This document shows positions 1-6,817 of a stretch of 10,245 bases of DNA, piece by piece. The position numbers and the translations under genes are program-made. Source of the stretch: an uncultured Shinella sp. (GTDB lineage: Bacteria > Pseudomonadota > Alphaproteobacteria > Rhizobiales > Rhizobiaceae); assembly GCF_946479415.1 (NCBI RefSeq), contig NZ_CAMLFY010000147.1, positions 1 to 10,245 on the forward strand. The letters run 5' to 3'. The stretch's first letter is position 1; each line of letters begins with the position of its first letter. A model generated the notes under the pieces. The model ran no database searches. It was not told where the DNA came from and saw only the letters and a list, made by a program, of their open reading frames with translations.

Positions 1-1280
1 AGATAGATCGCGTCGGCTTCGCGCAGGATCTCCAGCTTGTCGCGGGTGATGCCGCCGGGGCAGCGGATGGCAAGGCCCGGACCCGGGAAGGGGTGGCGGC
101 CGATGAAACTATCCGGCAGGCCGAGCTCGCGGCCGAGCACGCGCACCTCGTCCTTGAAGAGCTCGCGCAGCGGTTCAACGAGCTTCATGTTCATGCGCTC
201 GGGCAGGCCGCCGACATTGTGGTGCGACTTGATCGTGACCGAGGGGCCGCCGGTGAAGGAGACGCTTTCGATGACGTCAGGGTAAAGCGTGCCCTGGGCG
301 AGGAATTCCGCGCCGCCGAGCTTCTTGGCCTCGTCCTCGAACACTTCGATGAACAGGCGGCCGATGATCTTGCGCTTGGTTTCGGGATCCGAAACGCCTT
401 CCAGCTCGCCGACGAAACGATCGACGGCATCGACATGGATGAGATGCAGATTGTAGTGCTCGCGGAACATGGCGACGACGTCGGCCGCCTCGTTCTTGCG
501 CATCAGGCCGTGGTCGACGAGGATGCAGGTGAGCTGCGCGCCGACGGCCTCATGGATGAGAAGGGCCGCGACGGAACTGTCGACGCCGCCCGACAGGGCG
601 CAGATGACGCGCTTGTCGCCGACCTGCTCGCGGATCGCTTCCACGGCGCGGGCGCGGTAGGCCGACATCGACCAGTCGCCCTTGATGCCGGCGATCTTGT
701 GCACGAAGTTCGAGAGCAGCTTGGCGCCATCGGGCGTGTGCACGACTTCCGGGTGGAACATGGTGGTGTAGTAGCGCTTCGCCTCGTTGACGCAGATCGC
801 GAAGGGCGCGTTTTCGGAAACGCCGATGATCTCGAAACCTTCGGGCGCGACGGTGACGCGGTCGCCGTGGCTCATCCAGACCGGGTATTTGTTGCCAACC
901 TCCCAGAAGCCTTCGAACAGCGGGCTGGCCTTGAGGATTTCCACATCGGCGCGGCCGAATTCGCGGGCGTGGCCACCTTCGACGGTGCCGCCGAGCTGGG
1001 TGGCGAGCGTCTGCTGGCCATAGCAGATGCCGAGGATCGGCAGGCCGGAATCGAAGACCACTTGCGGGGCGCGCGGGCTGCCCTGGTCGAGCACCGAGGC
1101 GGGGCCGCCGGAGAAGATGATCGCCTTCGGCTGCATGCGGTGGAAGGCTTCTTCCGCCGACTGGAAGGGGATGATCTCGCAATAGACGCCTGCTTCGCGC
1201 ACGCGCCGCCCGATGAGCTGGGTCACCTGGCTGCCGAAATCGATGATGAGAACGCTGTCGGGATTGGCTGTCTGGGTCAT
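1..1280 (-). CDS. guaA: GMP synthase (glutamine-hydrolysing), 3' end cut by window edge
   Basis: This enzyme converts XMP to GMP in the cytoplasm, using ATP and ammonia from glutamine; it is the last step of guanine nucleotide synthesis. I translated the minus strand directly: the frame stays open from an ATG at 1278-1280 to the left edge, giving 426 full codons of an expected roughly 520. The N-terminal class I glutamine amidotransferase domain has the nucleophile Cys86 in GICYGQQ and the His176/Glu178 pair in MFHPEV. The ATP-pyrophosphatase domain follows, with the SGGVDS P-loop at about 230-235. Further on, the synthase signature [13 protein letters not shown] is visible, so only the end of the dimerisation domain (about 95 residues) is missing. 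An AAAGG lies six bases before the ATG. It follows the nucleosidase gene by 53 bases. No broken reading frame is seen in the part present. Confidence 0.97.
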   Translation of the reverse strand, partial: MTQTANPDSVLIIDFGSQVTQLIGRRVREAGVYCEIIPFQSAEEAFHRMQPKAIIFSGGPASVLDQGSPRAPQVVFDSGLPILGICYGQQTLATQLGGTVEGGHAREFGRADVEILKASPLFEGFWEVGNKYPVWMSHGDRVTVAPEGFEIIGVSENAPFAICVNEAKRYYTTMFHPEVVHTPDGAKLLSNFVHKIAGIKGDWSMSAYRARAVEAIREQVGDKRVICALSGGVDSSVAALLIHEAVGAQLTCILVDHGLMRKNEAADVVAMFREHYNLHLIHVDAVDRFVGELEGVSDPETKRKIIGRLFIEVFEDEAKKLGGAEFLAQGTLYPDVIESVSFTGGPSVTIKSHHNVGGLPERMNMKLVEPLRELFKDEVRVLGRELGLPDSFIGRHPFPGPGLAIRCPGGITRDKLEILREADAIY

Positions 1281-1333
1281 GGCGAGCCTTTAAAGAATAT
1301 CTCTTCGCCGCGCAACGGGGGATGGCCGGATTT

Positions 1334-1978
1334 TCAGCCTTTCAGGGCGATGGTTCCGTCGAGCATGGCGGCCTCCAGACGATCGACGGCAGCGGCGAGC
1401 TTTTCGTCGATGACATCAAGGTATTCCGTCCAGTTGCCGATATGGGTGAGCTCGGCCTTGCCGTCGGAAATGCCGCGAAGGCCGATGAGGGGAACGCCGA
1501 AGGCCTGGCAGGCCCGCAGCGCGCCAAAGGTTTCCATCTCCACCATGTCGGCGTCGATGCCGGCATAGGCGGCACCCGAGACGATGTTGGCGCCGGTGGA
1601 GAGCCGCGCGGCGGGAATGCCGGGAATGCGGACCGGCAAGGGAACCTCGACCGGCAGATCGAGGAAGGGTGTCGCTCCCCTGGTGAAGCCGAGCGGAGAA
1701 GCATCCATGTCGCGATAGGACACGGAGATTGCCTGATAGATCTCCGTCTGCTCGAGCGTTGCTGAGCCAGCGGAGCCGAGCGATACGACATAGTCGGGCA
1801 GGTTGCCATCCGCCGCCAGATGGCAGAGCGCCAGCGTCAGCTGCACGGCGGCCTCTACGGGACCGACGCCGGTCATCAGCGGCGTGATGCGGGCCTTGAG
1901 ATGCGGGCCGTATTCGGGGTTGGCGGCCATCACATAGAGGATGCGCTTCGTGCCGACGGTCTTGAGGGCAAAACTCAT
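1334..1978 (-). CDS. mtnN: 5'-methylthioadenosine/S-adenosylhomocysteine nucleosidase
   Basis: A 214-residue cytoplasmic protein of the PNP/UDP phosphorylase superfamily. The family hydrolyses the N-glycosidic bond of MTA and SAH, releasing adenine, and so clears inhibitory by-products of methylation and polyamine synthesis. Visible marks are the nucleoside-binding VSLGSAGSA at about 65-73, the purine/ribose-binding MVEMET at 145-150 (Met148/Glu149 match the ribose-contacting pair of the E. coli enzyme) and GISDG at 169-173, whose Asp172 matches the catalytic aspartate. Glu22 in NPEYG probably corresponds to E. coli Glu12. Length fits the family (about 230). The ATG at 1976-1978 has GAGGA about ten bases upstream and overlaps the stop of the thioesterase gene (ATGA), so translation is probably coupled. 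The exact substrate preference (MTA, SAH or another nucleoside) cannot be read from sequence; the protein diverges from enterobacterial MtnN in its N-terminal part. Confidence 0.88.
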   Translation of the reverse strand: MSFALKTVGTKRILYVMAANPEYGPHLKARITPLMTGVGPVEAAVQLTLALCHLAADGNLPDYVVSLGSAGSATLEQTEIYQAISVSYRDMDASPLGFTRGATPFLDLPVEVPLPVRIPGIPAARLSTGANIVSGAAYAGIDADMVEMETFGALRACQAFGVPLIGLRGISDGKAELTHIGNWTEYLDVIDEKLAAAVDRLEAAMLDGTIALKG

Positions 1979-2424
1979 TCGGTAATGTCCTCGCGGCCGC
2001 GCACCACCATCATCGTGCTGGTCATCGAGGCGATGAGCTTTGCGGGTCCATCGGAAATGGCATAGCCGCGCCCGTCGGCGACGATGATGTTGGAGCCCGG
2101 CTTGGTGATCTCGCCGCGGAACAGGAAACGTTCGCCCCGCCCCGGCGACATGAGATTTATCTTGAACTCGATGGTGAGAATGGAGACATCCGCATCGATG
2201 ACGGAATAGGCGGCGTAGCCACAGGCCGTGTCGAGGGCGGCGGAAATCACGCCGGCATGGAGAAAGCCGTGCTGCTGCGTCAGCTTCTCGTCAAAGGGCA
2301 GCTCGATTTCCACCGTGCCGTGCTCGACGCGGGTCAGCTCGGCGCCGATCAGCGTCATGGCCGGCTGGCGGCCGAAACTTCTGGTGATGCGGCCGGCGAA
2401 ATCCGGCGGTGGAAAGTCTGTCAT
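1975..2424 (-). CDS. PaaI-family hotdog thioesterase
   Basis: A 149-residue single hotdog-domain protein, presumably hydrolysing an acyl- or aryl-CoA thioester in the cytoplasm; the substrate is unknown. The core motif QHGFLHAGVISAALDTACGYAA lies at about 51-72. The HG and HAG elements line the active site in this family, and Asp65 sits where PaaI/THEM2-type enzymes carry the catalytic acid. A second half with the beta strands SILTIEFKINLM and the C-terminal ASMTSTMMV completes the fold. The frame extends upstream to an ATG at 2482-2484 and a TTG at 2494-2496. I chose the ATG at 2422-2424 because the family begins close to the FPPPDFAGRI segment and the extra residues look uncharacteristic, although its Shine-Dalgarno is weak. 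The stop overlaps the mtnN start by four bases. It lies 79 bases after tspO, or only a few if the longer start is used. Confidence 0.85.
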   Translation of the reverse strand: MTDFPPPDFAGRITRSFGRQPAMTLIGAELTRVEHGTVEIELPFDEKLTQQHGFLHAGVISAALDTACGYAAYSVIDADVSILTIEFKINLMSPGRGERFLFRGEITKPGSNIIVADGRGYAISDGPAKLIASMTSTMMVVRGREDITE

Positions 2425-2503
2425 GAGGCCCACATGATGCGGGCGCGCGGCCCGAAGGAATGGACCGACGTTTGCACGGTGCATGCTGCACTGCAAGCGC
2501 CTT

Positions 2504-2959
2504 TCAGTTCAGCGCGACGATTGCGCCGTTGAGCGCGGTCGCGAAGGCGACCCAGGCGAGGTAGGGCAGGAAGAGCAGGGCTGCCGTGCGGTCCTGCCGC
2601 CAGGACGCGAAGATGAAGCCGCCGACGGTCACGAGAAGACCGAGGATGACGATCAGGGCCGAGGTCGGATCCTGAAGGCCGAAGAAGATCGGCGACCACG
2701 CGAAATTGAGCACGAGCTGGGCATACCAGAGCCGCATGGCCATGGAACGGCGGAGCGAAAGCCAGGTGCGCGCGCCGACGATGGCGATGACGACATAGAG
2801 CACGCTCCAGACCGGGGCAAACAGCCAGTTCGGCGGATTGAACGACGGTTTGGCGAGCGACTGATACCAGTCGCCGGGCACATTATGCGCGCCGATCAGG
2901 AGGCCGCCGCCGAGAACGAGGATGAGGAAGGCGATATAGACCAGGGGCTTGTTGTTCAT
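2504..2959 (-). CDS. tspO: TspO/MBR family tryptophan-rich sensory membrane protein
   Basis: A 151-residue integral membrane protein of the TspO/peripheral benzodiazepine receptor family, which binds porphyrins, haem and cholesterol-like ligands and in alphaproteobacteria influences tetrapyrrole and nutrient or oxygen responses. Five hydrophobic segments are visible (about 6-24, 45-63, 78-94, 101-119 and 127-148). The family signature runs WYQSLAKPSFNPPNWLFAPVW at 31-51, then AQLVLNFAWSPIFFG at 80-94 and LPYLAWVAFATALN at 131-144. Length matches the family exactly. The ATG has AGGG only four bases upstream. It starts 38 bases after the DUF1513 gene of the iron-type operon on the same strand, with no obvious terminator between, so read-through is possible. 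A link through haem or porphyrin is attractive but inferred. The physiological ligand here is unknown. Confidence 0.94.
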   Translation of the reverse strand: MNNKPLVYIAFLILVLGGGLLIGAHNVPGDWYQSLAKPSFNPPNWLFAPVWSVLYVVIAIVGARTWLSLRRSMAMRLWYAQLVLNFAWSPIFFGLQDPTSALIVILGLLVTVGGFIFASWRQDRTAALLFLPYLAWVAFATALNGAIVALN

Positions 2960-2997
2960 GTCCCTGACCTAGCGCGCTTGCTGCAACCGTCCAGAGG

Positions 2998-4104
2998 CTA
3001 TGCGCTCCGGGATATCAGGCTGGTTATGTGCTGGTCCCAGGCGACATCGTCGCGGCGGCCGGCGAAGTCGCCGTCATAGGACGAAACGGCAAAGCCGTGC
3101 GGCGCGCGCGCGATGCCGGCGGCATCCACTACGCTCTCGTCGCGCAGGACCCCGCCGGTTTTCGCATCGAGAACGACGAAGCGGCCGCCATTCGGCGATG
3201 TCAGGCCGACAAGACCTTCGCGGCGATTGACGGCGATGGCGCCGACATAGTTGGCGAGGCCGATCGTGGTCTCCTCGGGCAGCGACAGGAAGGTCAGGTC
3301 CTCACCCTTGCCGAAATGGCCGACGAGGGGCGGCAGGTCGTTGCGCGGGCCTTCATACTGGCAGGCGAACCAGATGCGGCCTTTCTCGTCGAGATCGATA
3401 TGGCGGGTGGAGAGCTGGCGCAGCTTTTCCGGCAGGGCATGACGCTCGACAAGCGCGCCGGTCGCAGCGTCGATCAAGGCGAGCGAGGGCTCCATATGGT
3501 CGAGGTTGAGCTTGGTGCGGCCGAAATCCGGATGGGTCTCGATGCCGCCATTGGCGGCGATCAAAAATGTGCCGTCGTCGCTGACCGAGAGATCGTGCGT
3601 GCCGATGCCGTAGGTCTGGTATTCGCCGATGCGGCGATAGTTGTCCCGCGCATCATAGAGGCCGATGACGCCGCGATTGGCGTCGAAATCGTTCTCGCTG
3701 GCATAGAGCAGCCGGCCATCGGGCGAAAAGCAGCCGTGGCCGAAGAAGTGCCGGTCCTCGGCGGCGGCGATGGTTATCGGCTGCTGCTTGCCGCTGCGGT
3801 CGATCACCAGCGCGAAGGTGCCGGGGCGGCGGGCGAAGGCGACGAGATGGTTCGTGGCGGGGGAAAAAGCCATGCCGTGGCTGCGGGCGGGCAGCGGTGT
3901 GCGCTCGATCACGCTGCCGTCTTCGGCAAGAACCGCAATGCCGAAGCTGCCGTCAGGGGCCTTGTAGCCGGAAGCGAAGACGGCGTCGGTCTGCGCCAAC
4001 GCGAAGGCACCCTGCGGGGCAAGCGTCGCCGCCCAGGCTGCACCCGCCATGCGCAGGAAGGTGCGCCGGTCGAGAAGCGCGCTTTGGCCGCCCGGCTTGC
4101 GCAT
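2998..4104 (-). CDS. DUF1513 family protein, Tat-exported, beta-propeller-like
   Basis: A 368-residue protein of unknown biochemical function in the DUF1513 family (COG3490). The N-terminus reads DRRTFLRM at 12-19 followed by a hydrophobic stretch ending AFALAQ near 38, a twin-arginine (Tat) signal, which predicts folding in the cytoplasm before export to the periplasm. The mature part has repeated WD/YVTN-like strands such as HGMAFSPATNHLVAFAR, GCFSPDGRLLYASEND and HDLSVSDDGTFLIAANGG, consistent with a beta-propeller. HGF near the C-terminus and the many conserved His residues could be metal or ligand contacts, which is speculative. The open frame continues far upstream, but the ATG at 4102-4104 is chosen because it is followed at once by the signal peptide and shares one base with the stop of the second imelysin (TGATG). 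Its Shine-Dalgarno is poor, so translation probably depends on coupling. It is the last gene of the four-gene set. Confidence 0.9.
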   Translation of the reverse strand: MRKPGGQSALLDRRTFLRMAGAAWAATLAPQGAFALAQTDAVFASGYKAPDGSFGIAVLAEDGSVIERTPLPARSHGMAFSPATNHLVAFARRPGTFALVIDRSGKQQPITIAAAEDRHFFGHGCFSPDGRLLYASENDFDANRGVIGLYDARDNYRRIGEYQTYGIGTHDLSVSDDGTFLIAANGGIETHPDFGRTKLNLDHMEPSLALIDAATGALVERHALPEKLRQLSTRHIDLDEKGRIWFACQYEGPRNDLPPLVGHFGKGEDLTFLSLPEETTIGLANYVGAIAVNRREGLVGLTSPNGGRFVVLDAKTGGVLRDESVVDAAGIARAPHGFAVSSYDGDFAGRRDDVAWDQHITSLISRSA

Positions 4105-5231
4105 CAGTCGCCGTCCGAGAAGGAGAAGCCGGAGCCGAGCCCAATGGCGCCGCCATAACCGCCGTCGAAGGCAAGGATCAGCTCGCGCGTGTTGACGAGC
4201 AGAAAGTTGATCTTCTGCTGCTCTTCCGGCGTGGACACCGCCTTTTCCATGTCGGTCTCGATGGTCGGGGTGATCCGGCGCAGCGATTTCAGGATGAAAT
4301 CGATATTGCCGTTGACCGAGGCGATGCTGGGATCGATGAGGTCGCTCATGCCGGACTTGTCGAACAGGGTCTGGAGGCCTTCGAGATTGGCTTCGATCGA
4401 CGTCCAGGTATTGTGCGAGCGCCAGAACACCGCCGATTTCGGCCGGGCGATGCCGCCATTGCGGTAGAAGGTCTCGATGCGCTGGTCGCGCACCGCCTCC
4501 GTGCCATGCACGAGAATACCGAGCAGCGCCGTCATTGCCTCCTTGCTGGTGCGGAAGACGGGATTGTCGGGGCCGGGATGTTTCCAGTCCTTCTGCACAC
4601 CGTCGGGTGCATCCCAGGCGGCGGCGAGTTGGCCGGCCGTCGTCCGGATATGGGTGGCTACGGCAGCGGCATAGCGGCAGCGGAAGGCATTCGGTTCCTT
4701 TGAGATGGCGTCCGAGCCGGTGCCGTAAAGGGCGAATTCGATGGCTCCAAAACCCTGGATCGCGACACTCTTGCTGCCCATGGTCGCGGCGTCGGCATCC
4801 GCCTCGTCCGCCTTCTGCAACAGCGCCTGCACCTGTTTCAGGCCAGTGCCCTTGCGGTCGGGATAGAACAGGATGCGCTCGAAGCGGTTGTCGTCGATCA
4901 CAGGGCCGATGCGCACGATTTCGATCCGGCCCCAATCGGTGACGGCCTGACGGAAGGCCGCATCGACGGCCTTGCGGCCCTCGTCGGAGGGCGCCTTGCA
5001 ATAGGCCGTGGTCGTTTCGGCGAGCTTGCCGGCGGAGGCTTCGAAGGTCCGGTAGCCCGGCCGGATCACGTCGTCGATGGCGCGCGTCATGATGCCGGTG
5101 ACGATCTCTCCGGTCAGCGCCGGCACGGCGGGCGCGCTGCCTTCCTGTGCCGATGCCGGCAGGCTCGTTGCAAACAGGAGGGAGGCGGCAAGCAGGGAGC
5201 CGAACCGAGGGAAAGACGGGCGCTGGGTCAT
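4104..5231 (-). CDS. Imelysin family periplasmic protein (second, divergent copy)
   Basis: A 375-residue exported protein of the imelysin (Pfam Peptidase_M75) family, related to EfeO/EfeM and IrpA; the family is linked to iron uptake more convincingly than to proteolysis. A signal peptide is plain: PSFPRF, a hydrophobic run at 11-24, then SLPASAQ with likely cleavage near 29. Helical segments follow (about 43-76 and 84-106). The family GxHxxE motif appears as GFGAIEFALYG at 160-170, with glycine in place of histidine at 162 while the glutamate (165) is kept. Near the C-terminus, ELILAFDGGYGGAIGLGSGFSFSDGD is glycine-rich. The ATG at 5229-5231 overlaps the di-haem gene stop (TGATG) and has GGAG eight bases upstream. 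The frame is open further upstream, but that region has no signal peptide and lies inside the di-haem gene. It probably works with the IrpA-like imelysin and the di-haem protein. Confidence 0.9.
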   Translation of the reverse strand: MTQRPSFPRFGSLLAASLLFATSLPASAQEGSAPAVPALTGEIVTGIMTRAIDDVIRPGYRTFEASAGKLAETTTAYCKAPSDEGRKAVDAAFRQAVTDWGRIEIVRIGPVIDDNRFERILFYPDRKGTGLKQVQALLQKADEADADAATMGSKSVAIQGFGAIEFALYGTGSDAISKEPNAFRCRYAAAVATHIRTTAGQLAAAWDAPDGVQKDWKHPGPDNPVFRTSKEAMTALLGILVHGTEAVRDQRIETFYRNGGIARPKSAVFWRSHNTWTSIEANLEGLQTLFDKSGMSDLIDPSIASVNGNIDFILKSLRRITPTIETDMEKAVSTPEEQQKINFLLVNTRELILAFDGGYGGAIGLGSGFSFSDGD

Positions 5232-6769
5232 CAGAGGCTCTCCAGGAAGGTCAGAAGGGCGTCGCGGTCGTGTTTTTCCAGCGCGGCGAAGCGGTCGCGT
5301 GCCTTCTGGCCCTCGCCGCCGTGCCACAGAATGGCCTCGGTGAGGGAGCGCGCGCGCCCGTCATGCAGGAAGAACGTATGGCCGTTGACGGTTTTTGTAA
5401 GGCCGATACCCCAGAGCGGCGGCGTGCGCCACTCCTGTCCGCTCGCAACGCCGACCTGCTGCCCATCGGCAAGGCCTTCGCCCATGTCGTGCAGCAGGAA
5501 ATCGGAATAGGGCCAGATGAGCTGGAAGGCCTGCGCCGGGTTGGCGGCATCGCGCCGCGTCACGAATTTCGGATGGTGACAGGAAATGCAGCCCGTCTCG
5601 TAAAACAGGCGTTTTCCCTCGAGTGTCTCGGCGAAACTCGCCTTGCGCCGCGCCGGTACGGCGAGGTTTTCGGCGTAGAAGGTCACGAGATCCATGACCG
5701 GCGGCGGCGCTTCCGCGTCGCCCAGCCGCTTCTGCACGCCATCGGGGCGCTCGATGCAGGCGGTTTGCGCCGGCATGCAATCGCCCTGGTGCAACGGCAC
5801 TTCCGGCGTCGAGATGCCGATATCGAAGGCGAAGGCGTCGGCGCTCTGCTGGCGCACGGTGGCCGACTGCGCCTTCCAGCCGAACCGGCCGAGCGCCTGT
5901 TTACCCGTCGTGGGATCGATGGCAATCGCCGCCTTGCCGCTGATGCCGTCTCCATCCGCGTCGTCGGGGTCGGCGAGAGCGAAAATGTCCGCCGCATGGA
6001 TGGCCTCGACCAGGCCGAGGCCGAGCATGGGCTGGGTCACACGCGGCGAGAGCGTGGTCGTCGCATCGAGGTCGCCATAGGCGAGGTCGGCGACGGAATA
6101 GGTCGGGCGGCGGAGAGACACGACCTCGCCGCCGGCCAGCGTAACGGGCTGCTCCGTATACGCGATGACCATGCGGCCCTCGGCCTTGAGGCCCGGAATG
6201 GCCTGGTCCTGCAATTGCCGGCCGTAGATCGGATCCGGCAGGCTCATCGCATGGAAGCTCTTCAGCGCCGCCTCTTCCTCGGGCGTCGCCGCCGGGCGGG
6301 CGAGGCGCAGGAACATCGAGGTGGCGTCCGCCGTGTTGTCCTCCGGCGGATGGCCGCGGCCGTCCTTGATGTGGCAGGACTGGCAGGAGCGGGCATTGTA
6401 GAGCGGCCCAAGCCCATCGGAAGCCTGCGTGGAGGAGGGTGAGGAGACCCAGAGTTTCTGGAACAGCGCATTGCCGAGCTTGAAGGTCTCGCGCTCCTCG
6501 AAGGTGATGTTTTCGGAAAAATGGGAAAAGCTGTTGCGGTCGATTTTCGCAAGCGAGGTCGCAGCACCGGCGGACATCGCCTCGTAAGGCTCGGCCTTGG
6601 AGAAATCCGTCGTCAGGGCCGTGACGGCCTGCACGCGCTTCAGGTCCTTGTCCGAGAGGTCGTCGCGGCCGCGCGTCTGCGACTGCGCGCTCCCCAGAAC
6701 GAAAACGCCTGCCGCGACGGTGAACGCGGCGGAAACCGCGAGCAGGCGACGGGCAGGGCGTTCTGTCAT
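5231..6769 (-). CDS. Di-haem c-type oxidoreductase (DUF1111 / thiol oxidoreductase family)
   Basis: A 512-residue exported cytochrome of the di-haem oxidoreductase family (DUF1111, COG3488), distantly related to the MauG/cytochrome c peroxidase group; the reaction is not established. A signal peptide (RRLLAVSAAFTVAAGVFVLGSAQS, about 7-30) places it in the periplasm. Two c-type haem sites are visible: CQSCH at 129-133, followed by KDGRGHPP, and CISCH at 394-398. The C-terminal FLHDGRARSLTEAILWHGGEGQ is typical of the family. Between the haems, ADPDDADGDGISGKAAI resembles an Asp-rich calcium site (DPDDADGDGIS), as seen in other family members. It lies between two imelysin genes, 48 bases after the first and overlapping the second by one base. 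The nine bases before the ATG carry no Shine-Dalgarno; see the stem-loop at 6779-6808. A role in oxidising or reducing iron for the imelysins is inference. Confidence 0.93.
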   Translation of the reverse strand: MTERPARRLLAVSAAFTVAAGVFVLGSAQSQTRGRDDLSDKDLKRVQAVTALTTDFSKAEPYEAMSAGAATSLAKIDRNSFSHFSENITFEERETFKLGNALFQKLWVSSPSSTQASDGLGPLYNARSCQSCHIKDGRGHPPEDNTADATSMFLRLARPAATPEEEAALKSFHAMSLPDPIYGRQLQDQAIPGLKAEGRMVIAYTEQPVTLAGGEVVSLRRPTYSVADLAYGDLDATTTLSPRVTQPMLGLGLVEAIHAADIFALADPDDADGDGISGKAAIAIDPTTGKQALGRFGWKAQSATVRQQSADAFAFDIGISTPEVPLHQGDCMPAQTACIERPDGVQKRLGDAEAPPPVMDLVTFYAENLAVPARRKASFAETLEGKRLFYETGCISCHHPKFVTRRDAANPAQAFQLIWPYSDFLLHDMGEGLADGQQVGVASGQEWRTPPLWGIGLTKTVNGHTFFLHDGRARSLTEAILWHGGEGQKARDRFAALEKHDRDALLTFLESL

Positions 6770-6778
6770 GCGGGAAAT

Positions 6779-6808
6779 CGGGCCGCATCCCGAAAGGGAG
6801 GCGGCCCG
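6779..6808 (-). promoter_or_regulatory. Intercistronic stem-loop before the di-haem gene
   Basis: In the 48-base gap there is a perfect 8-bp stem (6779-6786 with 6801-6808, CGGGCCGC/GCGGCCCG). Inside it, after one mismatch, is a 4-bp stem (6788-6791 with 6796-6799) closing a four-base loop. On the transcript the 5' side is preceded directly by AAGG (6809-6812) and the 3' side is followed by nine bases (ATTTCCCGC) and the ATG. There is no run of U after it, so it is not a classical terminator. It could stabilise the mRNA end of irpA, or bring the AAGG to the start codon. The structure is seen; its function is inferred. Confidence 0.7.
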
Positions 6809-6817
6809 CCTTGTTTG

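Noticed and set aside
93..1568. Long plus-strand open frame of 491 codons opposite guaA
   Set aside because: It is antisense to unmistakable guaA and mtnN coding sequence. Its translation is rich in Ala, Asp, Gly, Val and His with no domain, as expected from the complement of GC-rich codons.
3028..4158. Plus-strand frame of 376 codons opposite the DUF1513 gene, and a similar one at 8473-9654 opposite rsmB
   Set aside because: Both are mirror frames of real minus-strand genes, with compositional bias and no family resemblance.
4105..5001. N-terminal extension of the DUF1513 frame through the second imelysin gene
   Set aside because: The extended part is out of frame with the imelysin and rich in Arg, Pro and Gly, whereas the internal ATG at 4102-4104 is followed at once by a Tat signal.
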